From Akkermansiaceae bacterium (GTDB lineage: Bacteria; Verrucomicrobiota; Verrucomicrobiia; Verrucomicrobiales; Akkermansiaceae): DNA of 8,063 bases. The stretch is taken from contig JALOTR010000095.1 of the NCBI GenBank assembly GCA_025457805.1, positions 1-8,063 of the forward strand, in the 5' to 3' direction. Of this stretch, positions 1-5,865 are shown in pieces. The notes below the pieces were generated by a model. That model saw only the letters and a list, made by a program, of their open reading frames with translations. It searched no databases and was not told the DNA's origin. The stretch's first letter is position 1, and each line of letters opens with the position of its first letter. A program made the translations under genes and the position numbers.

Positions 1-48
1 ACCTTGGGAAAAGGTCCGCCGTTTTTGAGAAATGAATGTTGATCGAAA

Positions 49-333
49 TCAGGCAGGTGCGTTGCCAGCGGCGTTGCGGATCTGGTCGAAGGTGCCTTCG
101 ATGAGTTGTTTCCCTTGATCGCCGAGGCTGTGATAGATGGTGGCCATGGTTTGGATGACGCTGGCGGCCGGACCGGCGAAGGTGAACTCGCAGTTTTTCA
201 CTTCGCATTGGTTGAGGGCGAAGGCGCCGTAGCCAAGCACGACGAAGCGGCAGTTGGTGAATTCACAGGCGTTGTATTCGTGGAAATCGAGGACGACTTC
301 CTCGTTGGAGAACTTGTTGTTGCTGATTTTCAT
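49..333 (-). CDS. Small pentapeptide-like beta-helix protein, function unknown
   Basis: This is a 94-residue protein with an ATG start and a TGA stop. Residues 1-52 carry degenerate pentapeptide-like rungs: an N-terminal NNKFSN, then CEFTNCRF at 23-30 and CEVKNCEF at 43-50. The pattern C-x-F/V-x-N-C-x-F is repeated exactly 20 residues apart, which suits one or two turns of a right-handed beta-helix with stacked Cys and Asn. The C-terminal 40 residues (ASVIQTMATIYHS..., QLIEGTFDQIRNAAG) look alpha-helical and could cap the helix or mediate oligomerisation. There is no signal peptide or membrane segment, so it is probably cytoplasmic. It lies 106 bases downstream of the dehydrogenase gene on the same strand, with a weak hairpin between them, so it may have its own promoter. 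I recognise the fold style but not a function. The clean reading frame and non-random repeat favour a real gene over the overlapping plus-strand frame. Confidence 0.75.
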   Translation of the reverse strand: MKISNNKFSNEEVVLDFHEYNACEFTNCRFVVLGYGAFALNQCEVKNCEFTFAGPAASVIQTMATIYHSLGDQGKQLIEGTFDQIRNAAGNAPA

Positions 334-393
334 GAGGATCTGGGGATGGGTTGTGGTTTGCGGGTTTCTGTATTCGGACGAATGACGGGCTAC

Positions 394-412
394 AAAAAGC
401 GCATTGTGGCGC
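394..412 (-). terminator. Weak candidate terminator after the SDR gene
   Basis: On the minus strand a short GCGC/GCGC stem (399-402 with 409-412) with a 6-base loop is followed by five T residues (394-398). It begins 27 bases after the SDR stop codon. The stem is only 4 base pairs, so this is a weak call that rests mainly on position and the T-run. Confidence 0.25.
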
Positions 413-439
413 GGCTTGCAACTTCATTGCGCGGCGAAA

Positions 440-1117
440 TCACGGGAAATGCGGGCGGCCATCCTGCGGGCGGCTATCCAACTGGAACACTTGCCCGGAC
501 GTGTGCGGGAGTTCGAGGTGGGGAAAGCGGATGAAAGCGGCCACCTCGCGGCAGCTGTTGAAGCGACCCAGAACATGGTCCTGCAGGACCTGATCGCGCC
601 GTTTCGGGGTGACAGCGGCGGTCATCCGGGTTTCGAGAAATCCGGGTAAAACGGCATTCACCCGGATGTTCGATGGGCCGTGGAGGCTCGCGAGGTCTGC
701 GGTGAGCCCGATCAAGGCGGCCTTGGCGGCGGCGTAGGCGGCTTGTCCGGCCGGTGGGTGGATCGCGGAGTGGCTGGAAAGAAAAACCACGTGGCCTGCT
801 CCGCGCCGGATCATGCCCGGCAGGACCGCGCGCGCGCAGTCGAGCGCTCCGCGGAAATTCACCTCCCAGGTTTCCTGCCATGCGGATTCTGTTAGTTTCG
901 GCAAAAGATCATCGCGGGTGATGCCTGCCGCACACACGAGCAACTCAGGATTTGTGGCATCCATGAAATTTCTAACAGCCCGTGCATCCCTCACATTCAT
1001 TGTCTCGTGTGACGGAGCATGGACCTTCCAGCCATCTGAACGCAGCAATTCCACAAGCGCCGCGCCGACGCTGCCACTGCCGCCGGTGATGGTGGCCTCA
1101 TGGATGAAATCGCTCAT
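440..1117 (-). CDS. Short-chain dehydrogenase/reductase (FabG-like SDR)
   Basis: This is a 225-residue classical SDR, predicted to be a cytoplasmic NAD(P)(H)-dependent oxidoreductase. The Rossmann dinucleotide motif TGGSGSVG is at 11-18. CAAG at 62-65 takes the place of the usual NNAG, and Asn87 sits in VNF. The catalytic Ser is in FLSSHSA (114-115), and Tyr128 and Lys132 form YAAAK. The VLPGFLETRMT stretch at 157-166 is the usual post-catalytic Pro-Gly loop. The ATG at 1117 is chosen because MSDFIHEATITGG places the first beta strand at the normal distance. An upstream in-frame TTG (1156) would add 13 residues with no family support. The protein is slightly shorter than the usual 240-250 residues. 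It lies 64 bases downstream of the membrane-anchored protein gene and could be co-transcribed with it. A ketoacyl-ACP reductase role (fabG) is possible, but the substrate cannot be read from the sequence. Confidence 0.88.
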   Translation of the reverse strand: MSDFIHEATITGGSGSVGAALVELLRSDGWKVHAPSHETMNVRDARAVRNFMDATNPELLVCAAGITRDDLLPKLTESAWQETWEVNFRGALDCARAVLPGMIRRGAGHVVFLSSHSAIHPPAGQAAYAAAKAALIGLTADLASLHGPSNIRVNAVLPGFLETRMTAAVTPKRRDQVLQDHVLGRFNSCREVAAFIRFPHLELPHTSGQVFQLDSRPQDGRPHFP

Positions 1118-1181
1118 TTCCGTGCGCAGGATGGGATTTCGCGATCTGACGGGCAAGCGCCAGGATTCAGGAAAGGGCGGA

Positions 1182-2306
1182 TCATTTGCCAGCGTCGGGA
1201 ATCGCGGCGGGCTGGGACTTGGTGAACTCCGTGAGCCTGCGTGACATCAGGCTGAGCGGTTCCTTCACGCCAACAAAGGCCGGATCATTTTCCCAAGTGC
1301 GGATGATTTCCAACACCTCGCGGTCATGCGCGGCAAGATCCGCACCGGCCGGGGTTGCCTCGCGGGTGAGGAGATTGTGTGAGACGAACTTGTTGTTGTT
1401 CGGAAAACTGGAGGCGAAGGCTTGGAGTTGGGTGGCTGTGCGCGATGGATCGAGAAGCCATTTTCTAACAATTTCCTGCTGGGCTGGATCGCGCAAATCC
1501 GCACGCGCAAACTGCTGGGCTGTCATCTCGGGTCGGTTTTGTTGCAGGGAAGCATCTGCGGCGAGTTGCTGGAGAAGTTCCGCCGGGTGACCTTGCACGA
1601 GTCGATCCAAGGTGAGAAATCCCGCGTGCGCCAAATCGCGGCGGTCCTTGCGTTGGATGAGAGATGAAAGCAGCGGCGCGCTTTCGATGGCATCGGTGTG
1701 AACGAGCACGTCGAAGGCATTGAGATATCCGATGGTAGGCTTGGCCTGCCACTCCGGATTGCGGATCAGTTCCTCGGTTTTTTGTCGGAGGAAATCCCGG
1801 TCTTCCTTGTCGGCATCGACTTTTGCAACATTGCGAAGCGCGAGTGCCCATTCATCCGCAGAGGTGGGCGAATCTAGCAGATTCCGGCTGATTTCCGCGG
1901 CCGCCGCAGGATCGATCGTATGGAGAGCATCGATAAGAAAGGTCCGGAAGCTCGGCCATTCGGTTAGATTTCCATCGCTCCCGATCTCAAATGAAAGTCC
2001 CGTTTCCTTGTCCATCCCGCTATCGAGAAACGAACGGATCCAACCCACAGCTTCATCCGCTGGCATCGCTGCAAGCGCGGAACGAAGATCGGACAAAGAT
2101 TTGAGAGCGCCCGCCTTTTCCTTGCTGGCGCGGAAGTCCTTGAACACTGCCAGCACGGGATTGTCAGAGTCCTTTTTTGTCAAAACATCCTGGCGCGACG
2201 GCGTACCTTGCTCCTCATTTCCTGGGCGTTTCGTCATCCATGCCACCGACACAGCGATCAACGCGATGCCGGCGAGAACGATGCTATATTTGAAAATGCC
2301 TTTCAT
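1182..2306 (-). CDS. Membrane-anchored helical-repeat protein of unknown function
   Basis: This is a 374-residue protein. It starts MKGIFKYS, followed by one hydrophobic segment at about residues 7-24 (IVLAGIALIAVSVAWM). This is an N-terminal anchor or uncleaved signal with no lipobox Cys. The rest is hydrophilic, rich in Ala, Leu, Asp and Arg, and looks almost wholly alpha-helical. It has successive helix pairs such as LRSALAAMPADEAVGWIRSFL, AAAAEISRNLLDSPTSADEW and SAPLLSSLIQRKDRRDLA, reminiscent of HEAT/TPR-type solenoids. I see no catalytic motif or recognisable domain. The likely topology is a short cytoplasmic N-terminus with the solenoid in the periplasm. Upstream lies the large divergent intergenic region, and downstream the SDR gene after 64 bases, so the two may form an operon. 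No Shine-Dalgarno sequence precedes the ATG. A scaffold or protein-binding role is only inference. Confidence 0.75.
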   Translation of the reverse strand: MKGIFKYSIVLAGIALIAVSVAWMTKRPGNEEQGTPSRQDVLTKKDSDNPVLAVFKDFRASKEKAGALKSLSDLRSALAAMPADEAVGWIRSFLDSGMDKETGLSFEIGSDGNLTEWPSFRTFLIDALHTIDPAAAAEISRNLLDSPTSADEWALALRNVAKVDADKEDRDFLRQKTEELIRNPEWQAKPTIGYLNAFDVLVHTDAIESAPLLSSLIQRKDRRDLAHAGFLTLDRLVQGHPAELLQQLAADASLQQNRPEMTAQQFARADLRDPAQQEIVRKWLLDPSRTATQLQAFASSFPNNNKFVSHNLLTREATPAGADLAAHDREVLEIIRTWENDPAFVGVKEPLSLMSRRLTEFTKSQPAAIPDAGK

Positions 2307-2423
2307 GCAGTGTGGTTGACGAAGTTATGCACGAAACTTGAGGAGGAATCGACAAGTTCTTTGGTTTGCAGAATTTCGGGCCGATTCGAACTAACAGATG
2401 GTTTCAATCCATCCGCATCGATG

Positions 2424-2437
2424 ACCGATCAATCGGT
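2424..2437. repeat. Short inverted repeat ACCGAT-CA-ATCGGT
   Basis: Two perfect 6-base arms are separated by 2 bases, 118 bases upstream of the start of the minus-strand 374-residue gene. The size and dyad symmetry would suit a small dimeric regulator, but a repeat this short can also arise by chance. Confidence 0.3.
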
Positions 2438-2537
2438 GCCTGCCGGCTGCCCTGGGTGGCCATGGTTTCCTTCGATTTTCGCGGACACTTGCCTGGGGGG
2501 TGGCGTGTGTTTGGAGGGGGAATCGGGGAATATGGTT

Positions 2538-2574
2538 TTTCCTTGGGTGCGGGATCCTTTCCTTGGGGTGAGGG
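2538..2574. repeat. Imperfect direct repeat, period 20 bases
   Basis: TTTCCTTGGGTGCGGG (2538-2553) recurs as TTTCCTTGGGGTGAGGG (2558-2574), so the copies start 20 bases apart. They lie in the G-rich part of the intergenic region. The spacing is close to two helical turns, which would suit tandem binding sites, but with only two copies this is weak evidence. Confidence 0.4.
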
Positions 2575-2610
2575 CTCAGGGTCTCGGGACAACGTGCAGG
2601 CACCGGGATT

Positions 2611-2630
2611 GGTTTTCGGTTTTCGGTTTC
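2611..2630. repeat. Tandem heptamer GGTTTTC, nearly three copies
   Basis: GGTTTTC is present twice in tandem and is followed by the shortened copy GGTTTC. It is a short simple repeat in noncoding DNA and could be a slippage product. Confidence 0.5.
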
Positions 2631-2704
2631 TTGATCTCCGGGCATTCGGTTGACTGCCTGATGTGGGAAGCTTGCGGAGAAATTTGATATTATTTTGAAA
2701 TCGT

Positions 2705-2718
2705 TACGCGATCGCGTA
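2705..2718. promoter_or_regulatory. Perfect 14-base palindrome, candidate operator for the CAP gene
   Basis: TACGCGATCGCGTA is perfectly self-complementary, with two 7-base half sites and no spacer. It lies 105 bases upstream of the CAP gene start, at a switch from AT-rich (ATATTATTTTGAAAT) to G-rich sequence and just before a TTGACT hexamer at 2731. A perfect dyad in this position could bind a dimeric regulator. It contains a GATC methylation site and the octamer GCGATCGC. The operator role is inferred, and only the symmetry is seen directly. Confidence 0.4.
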
Positions 2719-2822
2719 GGGGGCGGGGGATTGACTTGGTTTGAAATTATTGATGATTTGGTTTTGGCCTTATTCCGATGAGCGCAAGCTTTTCGGGGGA
2801 TTCCTTTCCATCGCATCCTGTC

Positions 2823-4058
2823 ATGACATTTCGTCCCGTGCTTTCCCTTCTGATTGTGGCCGGTGCCGGCTTCCAGCCTTTGGTTGCCGCTCCGCAGCGT
2901 TTCAATCATGGCAACCCGACTGTTTATGAGCAGCTCATGTTGGAACTCGTCAACAAAGCCCGGGCGAATCCTGCAGCGGAGGCTGCGAGATTGGGGATTG
3001 GTCTGAATGACGGACTGGCGGCTGGCACGATTTCAACCACGCCCAAAGAGCCGCTTGCGTTTCAATCCCAGATCATCGCAGCGGGCCGGTTTCACAGCCA
3101 GTGGATGCTGGATCAGGATATTTTCAGTCACACGGGAGCGGGTGGCGGCGATGGTTTTTCCCGCATGACGGATGCCGGTTATCCATTTTCCAAACCTTAT
3201 GCATGGGGCGAGAATATTGCCTGGGGTGGATGGACGGGTGCGCTGGATCCCTTGCCAATGACCTATGATCTCCACGACAGTTTGTTCCGCAGCAAGGACC
3301 ACCGAACGAATATTTGCAGCACGGATTTTCGGCAATTGGGTATCGGTATTCTGGAAGGTTCGTTCCAAGGCTACAACGCGCTGATGGCCACGCAGAATTA
3401 TGCGGCGAGCAGCGCTTACCCGAATCCGTGGCTGCTGGGCGTGGTTTACCGTGATACGGACGATGATGGGGCGTATGACGTGGGTGAGGGGCTTTCCGGA
3501 GTGACGGTGGCGCTTGCGGATGGGAGTTGGGATGCGGTGACTTCCGAGTCGGGTGGTTACGCCATGCCTTGTGCAGGTTCGGGGAGTTTGAATGTCACAT
3601 TCACAGGCGCGGCCATTGGAGCACCGGTCACACGCAGCATTCATCGTGCAGGTTTGAATGTGAAACTGGATCTCATCCTGGCTCCCGCTGTGCCTGCCCT
3701 GCCTGAGATCGCGATTTTCCAACCGACCGGCTCCAGTCTCGCTGCGGGCGCTTCAAGCCGTAGCTTTGGCAGTACGGTGAGAGGTAGAATTGGAAGCACC
3801 CGGAGTTTCACAATCACCAATACCGGAACCGCGGCGCTGGGCTCCCTTTCGGTATCGATCGGTGGAAGACATTCCAAAGATTTCAAGATCATCCAGCCAT
3901 CGGTGACTTCGCTTGCACCAGGCAAATCCACGACATTCCGGGTTACCTTCAGTCCCCGGCTCAAGGGCAAGCGGACCGCGATCCTGCGCGTCAACAGTTC
4001 GGATGCGGACGAAAATCCGTTCAAGATCACGGTCACTGGACAGGGTCTGGCTCCATGA
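2823..4058 (+). CDS. Secreted CAP-domain protein with C-terminal ASH (choice-of-anchor D) domain
   Basis: This is a 411-residue exported protein. Residues 1-23 form a Sec signal peptide (MTFRPVLSLLIVAGAG...PLVAA, probable cleavage near 23-24). This is why I choose the ATG at 2823 over the in-frame ATG at 2778, which would put 15 polar residues in front. Residues about 34-195 are a CAP/SCP-PR1 domain: ELVNKARANP, RFHSQWM (His91), FSHTG (His103), GENIAWGG (Glu130), SKDHRTNI (His160) and MATQNYA. The His/Glu cavity residues of bacterial CAP proteins are present. Residues about 202-285 resemble an SdrD-B/carboxypeptidase-regulatory-like fold, with a likely Ca-binding loop DTDDDGAYDVGEG at 211-223. 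Residues about 295-411 form an ASH/HYDIN-type Ig domain (FTITNTGTAALG, LAPGKSTTFRVTFSP, ending TVTGQGLAP). No PEP-CTERM or sorting tail is seen. Bacterial CAP domains have varied roles, so the exact activity is unknown. The neighbouring genes are unrelated. Confidence 0.88.
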   Translation: MTFRPVLSLLIVAGAGFQPLVAAPQRFNHGNPTVYEQLMLELVNKARANPAAEAARLGIGLNDGLAAGTISTTPKEPLAFQSQIIAAGRFHSQWMLDQDIFSHTGAGGGDGFSRMTDAGYPFSKPYAWGENIAWGGWTGALDPLPMTYDLHDSLFRSKDHRTNICSTDFRQLGIGILEGSFQGYNALMATQNYAASSAYPNPWLLGVVYRDTDDDGAYDVGEGLSGVTVALADGSWDAVTSESGGYAMPCAGSGSLNVTFTGAAIGAPVTRSIHRAGLNVKLDLILAPAVPALPEIAIFQPTGSSLAAGASSRSFGSTVRGRIGSTRSFTITNTGTAALGSLSVSIGGRHSKDFKIIQPSVTSLAPGKSTTFRVTFSPRLKGKRTAILRVNSSDADENPFKITVTGQGLAP

Positions 4059-4065
4059 TTTCGCC

Positions 4066-4097
4066 ATTCGCCAAGAACCCGGGAATGGCTTGGGAAT
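4066..4097 (+). terminator. Hairpin just after the CAP gene, weak terminator candidate
   Basis: ATTC-G-CCAAG (4066-4075) pairs with CTTGG-GAAT (4089-4097), giving 9 base pairs with one bulged G and a 13-base loop, starting 8 bases after the stop codon. No T-run follows, so it is not a classical intrinsic terminator. It could be a 3' stabilising hairpin. Confidence 0.3.
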
Positions 4098-4333
4098 AAC
4101 ATCGGAATGAGTGGTGAAACTGTTTGCCGGTTTCAAGGAAGCGGCGTGTTGTTGGGGTGGCGCGGGACTTCTTGCCCATGTTGTTCTCGCCGTGGAACCC
4201 TTGCAGTGGACGTGAGGAACACGGGTTTTTGCGGGTTGTTCACACCATGAAGAAGAAGATCTTATAAGGTCAAAAATATCCTATTCATCATAGAGCTTTC
4301 AAATGGGAAGGAAATGGTCTCGCTTTCCCTAAC

Positions 4334-4371
4334 AAAAAAGTCCCTTGCGCCGGGAATGACACAAGGGACTT
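4334..4371 (-). terminator. Rho-independent terminator of pdhC
   Basis: On the minus strand AAGTCCCTTG (4371 down to 4362) pairs perfectly over 10 bases with CAAGGGACTT (4347 down to 4338), across a 14-base loop. It runs straight into six T residues (4339-4334), two of which are in the stem. It begins 33 bases after the pdhC stop codon. Stem, T-run and position are all as expected. Confidence 0.85.
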
Positions 4372-4404
4372 CATGGTTTGATTTGGGAAGGGGCCCCTGC
4401 GGGC

Positions 4405-5721
4405 TCACAGGAGCATCAGGGCGGGTTGCTCGATGAGCTTGCGGACCTCCGAGAGGAACTGGGCTGCCACGGCACCATCGACGACACGGTGGTCGCAAGA
4501 GAGGCCGAGGTTCATGCGCAGGCCGGGAACGATCTGGCCGTTCTTGACGACCGGTTTCTCGATGGCGGCTCCGACGGAAAGAATCGCTGCTTGAGGCGGA
4601 TTGACGATGGCATCGAAGGACTCGATCCCCCAGGCTCCGAGGTTGGAAACGGTGATGGTGCCGCCGTCGAATTCATCCGGCTTGAGTTTCTTCTCCTTGG
4701 CGCGTGCGGCGAAGTCCTTGACCGCCTTGGAAATGGCGAGCAGCGACTTGGTTTCCGCTTCCTTGATGACCGGTGTGACGAGGCCATCCTCGACGGCGAC
4801 CGCGACGGAGAGACCGACGTGGTTGAACTTCACGATGTGGTCGCCTGCAAAGGAGGCATTGATCGCTGGCACGGCTTGGGCGGCGTTGATCACGGCCTTG
4901 AGGATGAAATCGTTGACCGAGTATTTGTTGCCGTGGGTTTTCTCGGCTTGGTCGTTCACCTGCTTGCGGAGGGAAATCAGCGGGGCTGCATCCACTTCCA
5001 CGTGCAGATAGAAGTGCGGGATGGTGGTTTTGGAAGTGAGCAGGCGCGAGGCGATGACCTTGCGCATGGTGCTGAGCTGGATGATTTCGTCACCGGCCTT
5101 GGCCACGGGGAGGATGGCGGGTGCGGCAGCGGCAGGTGCGGCGGCTGGCGTAGGACTTGCGGCGCGGGACTTGATGGAGGCAGCAAGCGCAGCAGCAGCG
5201 GCGGCTTCATTGGAGGCACCTGGTGCTTTCGCCGGAGAGCTTGATGCGGCTTCCACATCGCTGCGGGTGATGCGGCCGGCGGGTCCGCTGCCTGCGACGG
5301 TGGCGAGATTGACTCCGAGTTCGGCGGCGACTTTTTTGGCGAGCGGGGAAGCGAAGATGCGTTCGCCGCTATTCACTGCTGCGGGCGCGGCAGCGGCTGC
5401 TGCGGCTTGAACGGGAGCGGCGGCGGCTTGGGCTGGTGCGGGAGTAGCTGCGGCCGGTGCCGATGTTGCGGGTGCACCTGCGGAGTCTCCATTGAGAACG
5501 GCGAGAATGGCCCCGATGGGTGCTTTTTCTCCGGTCTGGATGAGGATTTCGGTGATCACTCCGTCATCGAATGCTTCCATTTCCATGGTCGCTTTGTCGG
5601 TCTCGATCTCGGCGAGCACGTCGCCGATTTCGACGGAATCGCCGACTTGTTTGTGCCATTTGACGAGGGTGCCCTCGGTCATGGTATCCGAGAGCTTGGG
5701 CATTTCGATGTTCACAGACAT
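4405..5721 (-). CDS. pdhC: Pyruvate dehydrogenase complex E2, dihydrolipoamide acetyltransferase
   Basis: This is a 438-residue E2 core subunit that transfers the acetyl group from lipoate to CoA in the cytoplasmic pyruvate dehydrogenase complex. Residues 1-78 are a single lipoyl domain, with lipoylated Lys43 in ETDKATME. An Ala/Pro-rich flexible linker covers 80-118. The peripheral-subunit-binding domain is at about 120-158 (IFASPLAKKVAAELGVNL...GRITRSDVE). A second Ala-rich linker covers about 160-205. The catalytic domain covers about 210-438, with NPPQAAILSVGA and the active-site motif DHRVVDG (His411, Asp415). The length and single lipoyl domain match the E2 that partners alpha-beta type E1, as in alphaproteobacteria and mitochondria. 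E1 alpha and E1 beta are upstream on the same strand, but two lipoprotein ORFs and a terminator intervene, so pdhC may have its own promoter within 5722-5807. No Shine-Dalgarno is seen, and the leader ends CCCCACC before ATG. An E2 for a branched-chain complex is less likely given the neighbouring E1 beta. Confidence 0.95.
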   Translation of the reverse strand: MSVNIEMPKLSDTMTEGTLVKWHKQVGDSVEIGDVLAEIETDKATMEMEAFDDGVITEILIQTGEKAPIGAILAVLNGDSAGAPATSAPAAATPAPAQAAAAPVQAAAAAAAPAAVNSGERIFASPLAKKVAAELGVNLATVAGSGPAGRITRSDVEAASSSPAKAPGASNEAAAAAALAASIKSRAASPTPAAAPAAAAPAILPVAKAGDEIIQLSTMRKVIASRLLTSKTTIPHFYLHVEVDAAPLISLRKQVNDQAEKTHGNKYSVNDFILKAVINAAQAVPAINASFAGDHIVKFNHVGLSVAVAVEDGLVTPVIKEAETKSLLAISKAVKDFAARAKEKKLKPDEFDGGTITVSNLGAWGIESFDAIVNPPQAAILSVGAAIEKPVVKNGQIVPGLRMNLGLSCDHRVVDGAVAAQFLSEVRKLIEQPALMLL

Positions 5722-5807
5722 GGTGGGGTATGGGAAGTGCGGAGAGAATGGGAAATCACGGGGTGAATTCCAGTCTTTTTACGGGTGGATGTGGGAACGA
5801 GTGAACG

Positions 5808-5842
5808 AAAAAGCGCGGGGAGCTCGAGTCTCCTCCGCGCTT
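5808..5842 (-). terminator. Rho-independent terminator after the Cys-rich lipoprotein
   Basis: On the minus strand AAGCGCGG (5842-5835) pairs with CCGCGCTT (5818-5811). After one bulged base, GGAG (5833-5830) pairs with CTCC (5822-5819), leaving a 7-base loop. The stem ends in a run of five T (5812-5808). It begins 23 bases after the lipoprotein stop codon. This is a strong GC-rich intrinsic terminator between the lipoprotein and pdhC. Confidence 0.85.
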
Positions 5843-5865
5843 GGGAAATCAAGTGGTCGGCACGA

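Larger units (their letters stand above)
2307..2822. other. Divergent intergenic region with repeats, no convincing gene
   Basis: About 515 bases separate the minus-strand 374-residue gene from the plus-strand CAP gene, so promoters in both directions must lie here or nearby. Long frames exist on both strands, but their products are low-complexity, rich in Pro, Arg and Lys or in Trp and Gly, and resemble no protein, so I treat the region as noncoding. It is G-rich on the plus strand between about 2490 and 2590. It holds a short inverted repeat, two sets of direct repeats and a perfect palindrome, listed separately. A TTGACT at 2731-2736, just after the palindrome, is a possible -35 element for the CAP gene, but I find no good -10 element at the proper spacing. 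Confidence 0.55.
4059..4404. other. Convergent intergenic region between CAP gene and pdhC
   Basis: These 346 bases separate the ends of two convergent genes. The left end has a hairpin just after the CAP stop, and the right end has the pdhC terminator. Between about 4100 and 4330 I see no credible gene. A six-codon ATG-AAG-AAG-AAG-ATC-TTA-TAA frame at 4247-4267 is too short to support. The stretch at 4255-4305 is AT-rich compared with its surroundings. Confidence 0.5.

Noticed and set aside
1..15. ACCTT-GGGAA-AAGGT hairpin at the left edge
   Set aside because: It has only 5 base pairs and lies at the window boundary. No T-run follows directly, and its relation to any gene cannot be judged.
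2208..2687. 159-codon plus-strand frame across the start of the 374-residue gene
   Set aside because: It runs antisense through the well-supported membrane anchor, and its Gly/Trp-rich composition looks like read-through of noncoding DNA.
2391..2909. 172-codon open frame on the minus strand
   Set aside because: It overlaps the CAP signal peptide. Its product is low-complexity and rich in Pro, Arg, Lys and His, with no domain, signal or family resemblance.
4211..4244. Imperfect inverted repeat GTGAGGAAC ... GTTGTTCAC after the CAP gene
   Set aside because: It has two mismatches in nine bases, a long loop and no T-run, so it is not distinguishable from chance.
4247..4267. Six-codon MKKKIL frame in the convergent intergenic region
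   Set aside because: It is far too short and has no context to support translation.
4389..4398. AGGGGCCCCT palindrome just downstream of the pdhC stop
   Set aside because: It is a 10-base GC palindrome with no loop or T-run. The adequate terminator lies further downstream at 4334-4371.
4262..4498. 78-codon minus-strand frame spanning the pdhC terminator
   Set aside because: It overlaps the pdhC 3' end in another frame and runs through the terminator hairpin. The product is Pro/Arg-rich with no recognisable feature.
4378..5244. 288-codon plus-strand frame opposite pdhC
   Set aside because: It is an antisense shadow of a clearly identified E2 gene. The Gly/Asp-rich product mirrors the Ala-rich linkers on the other strand.
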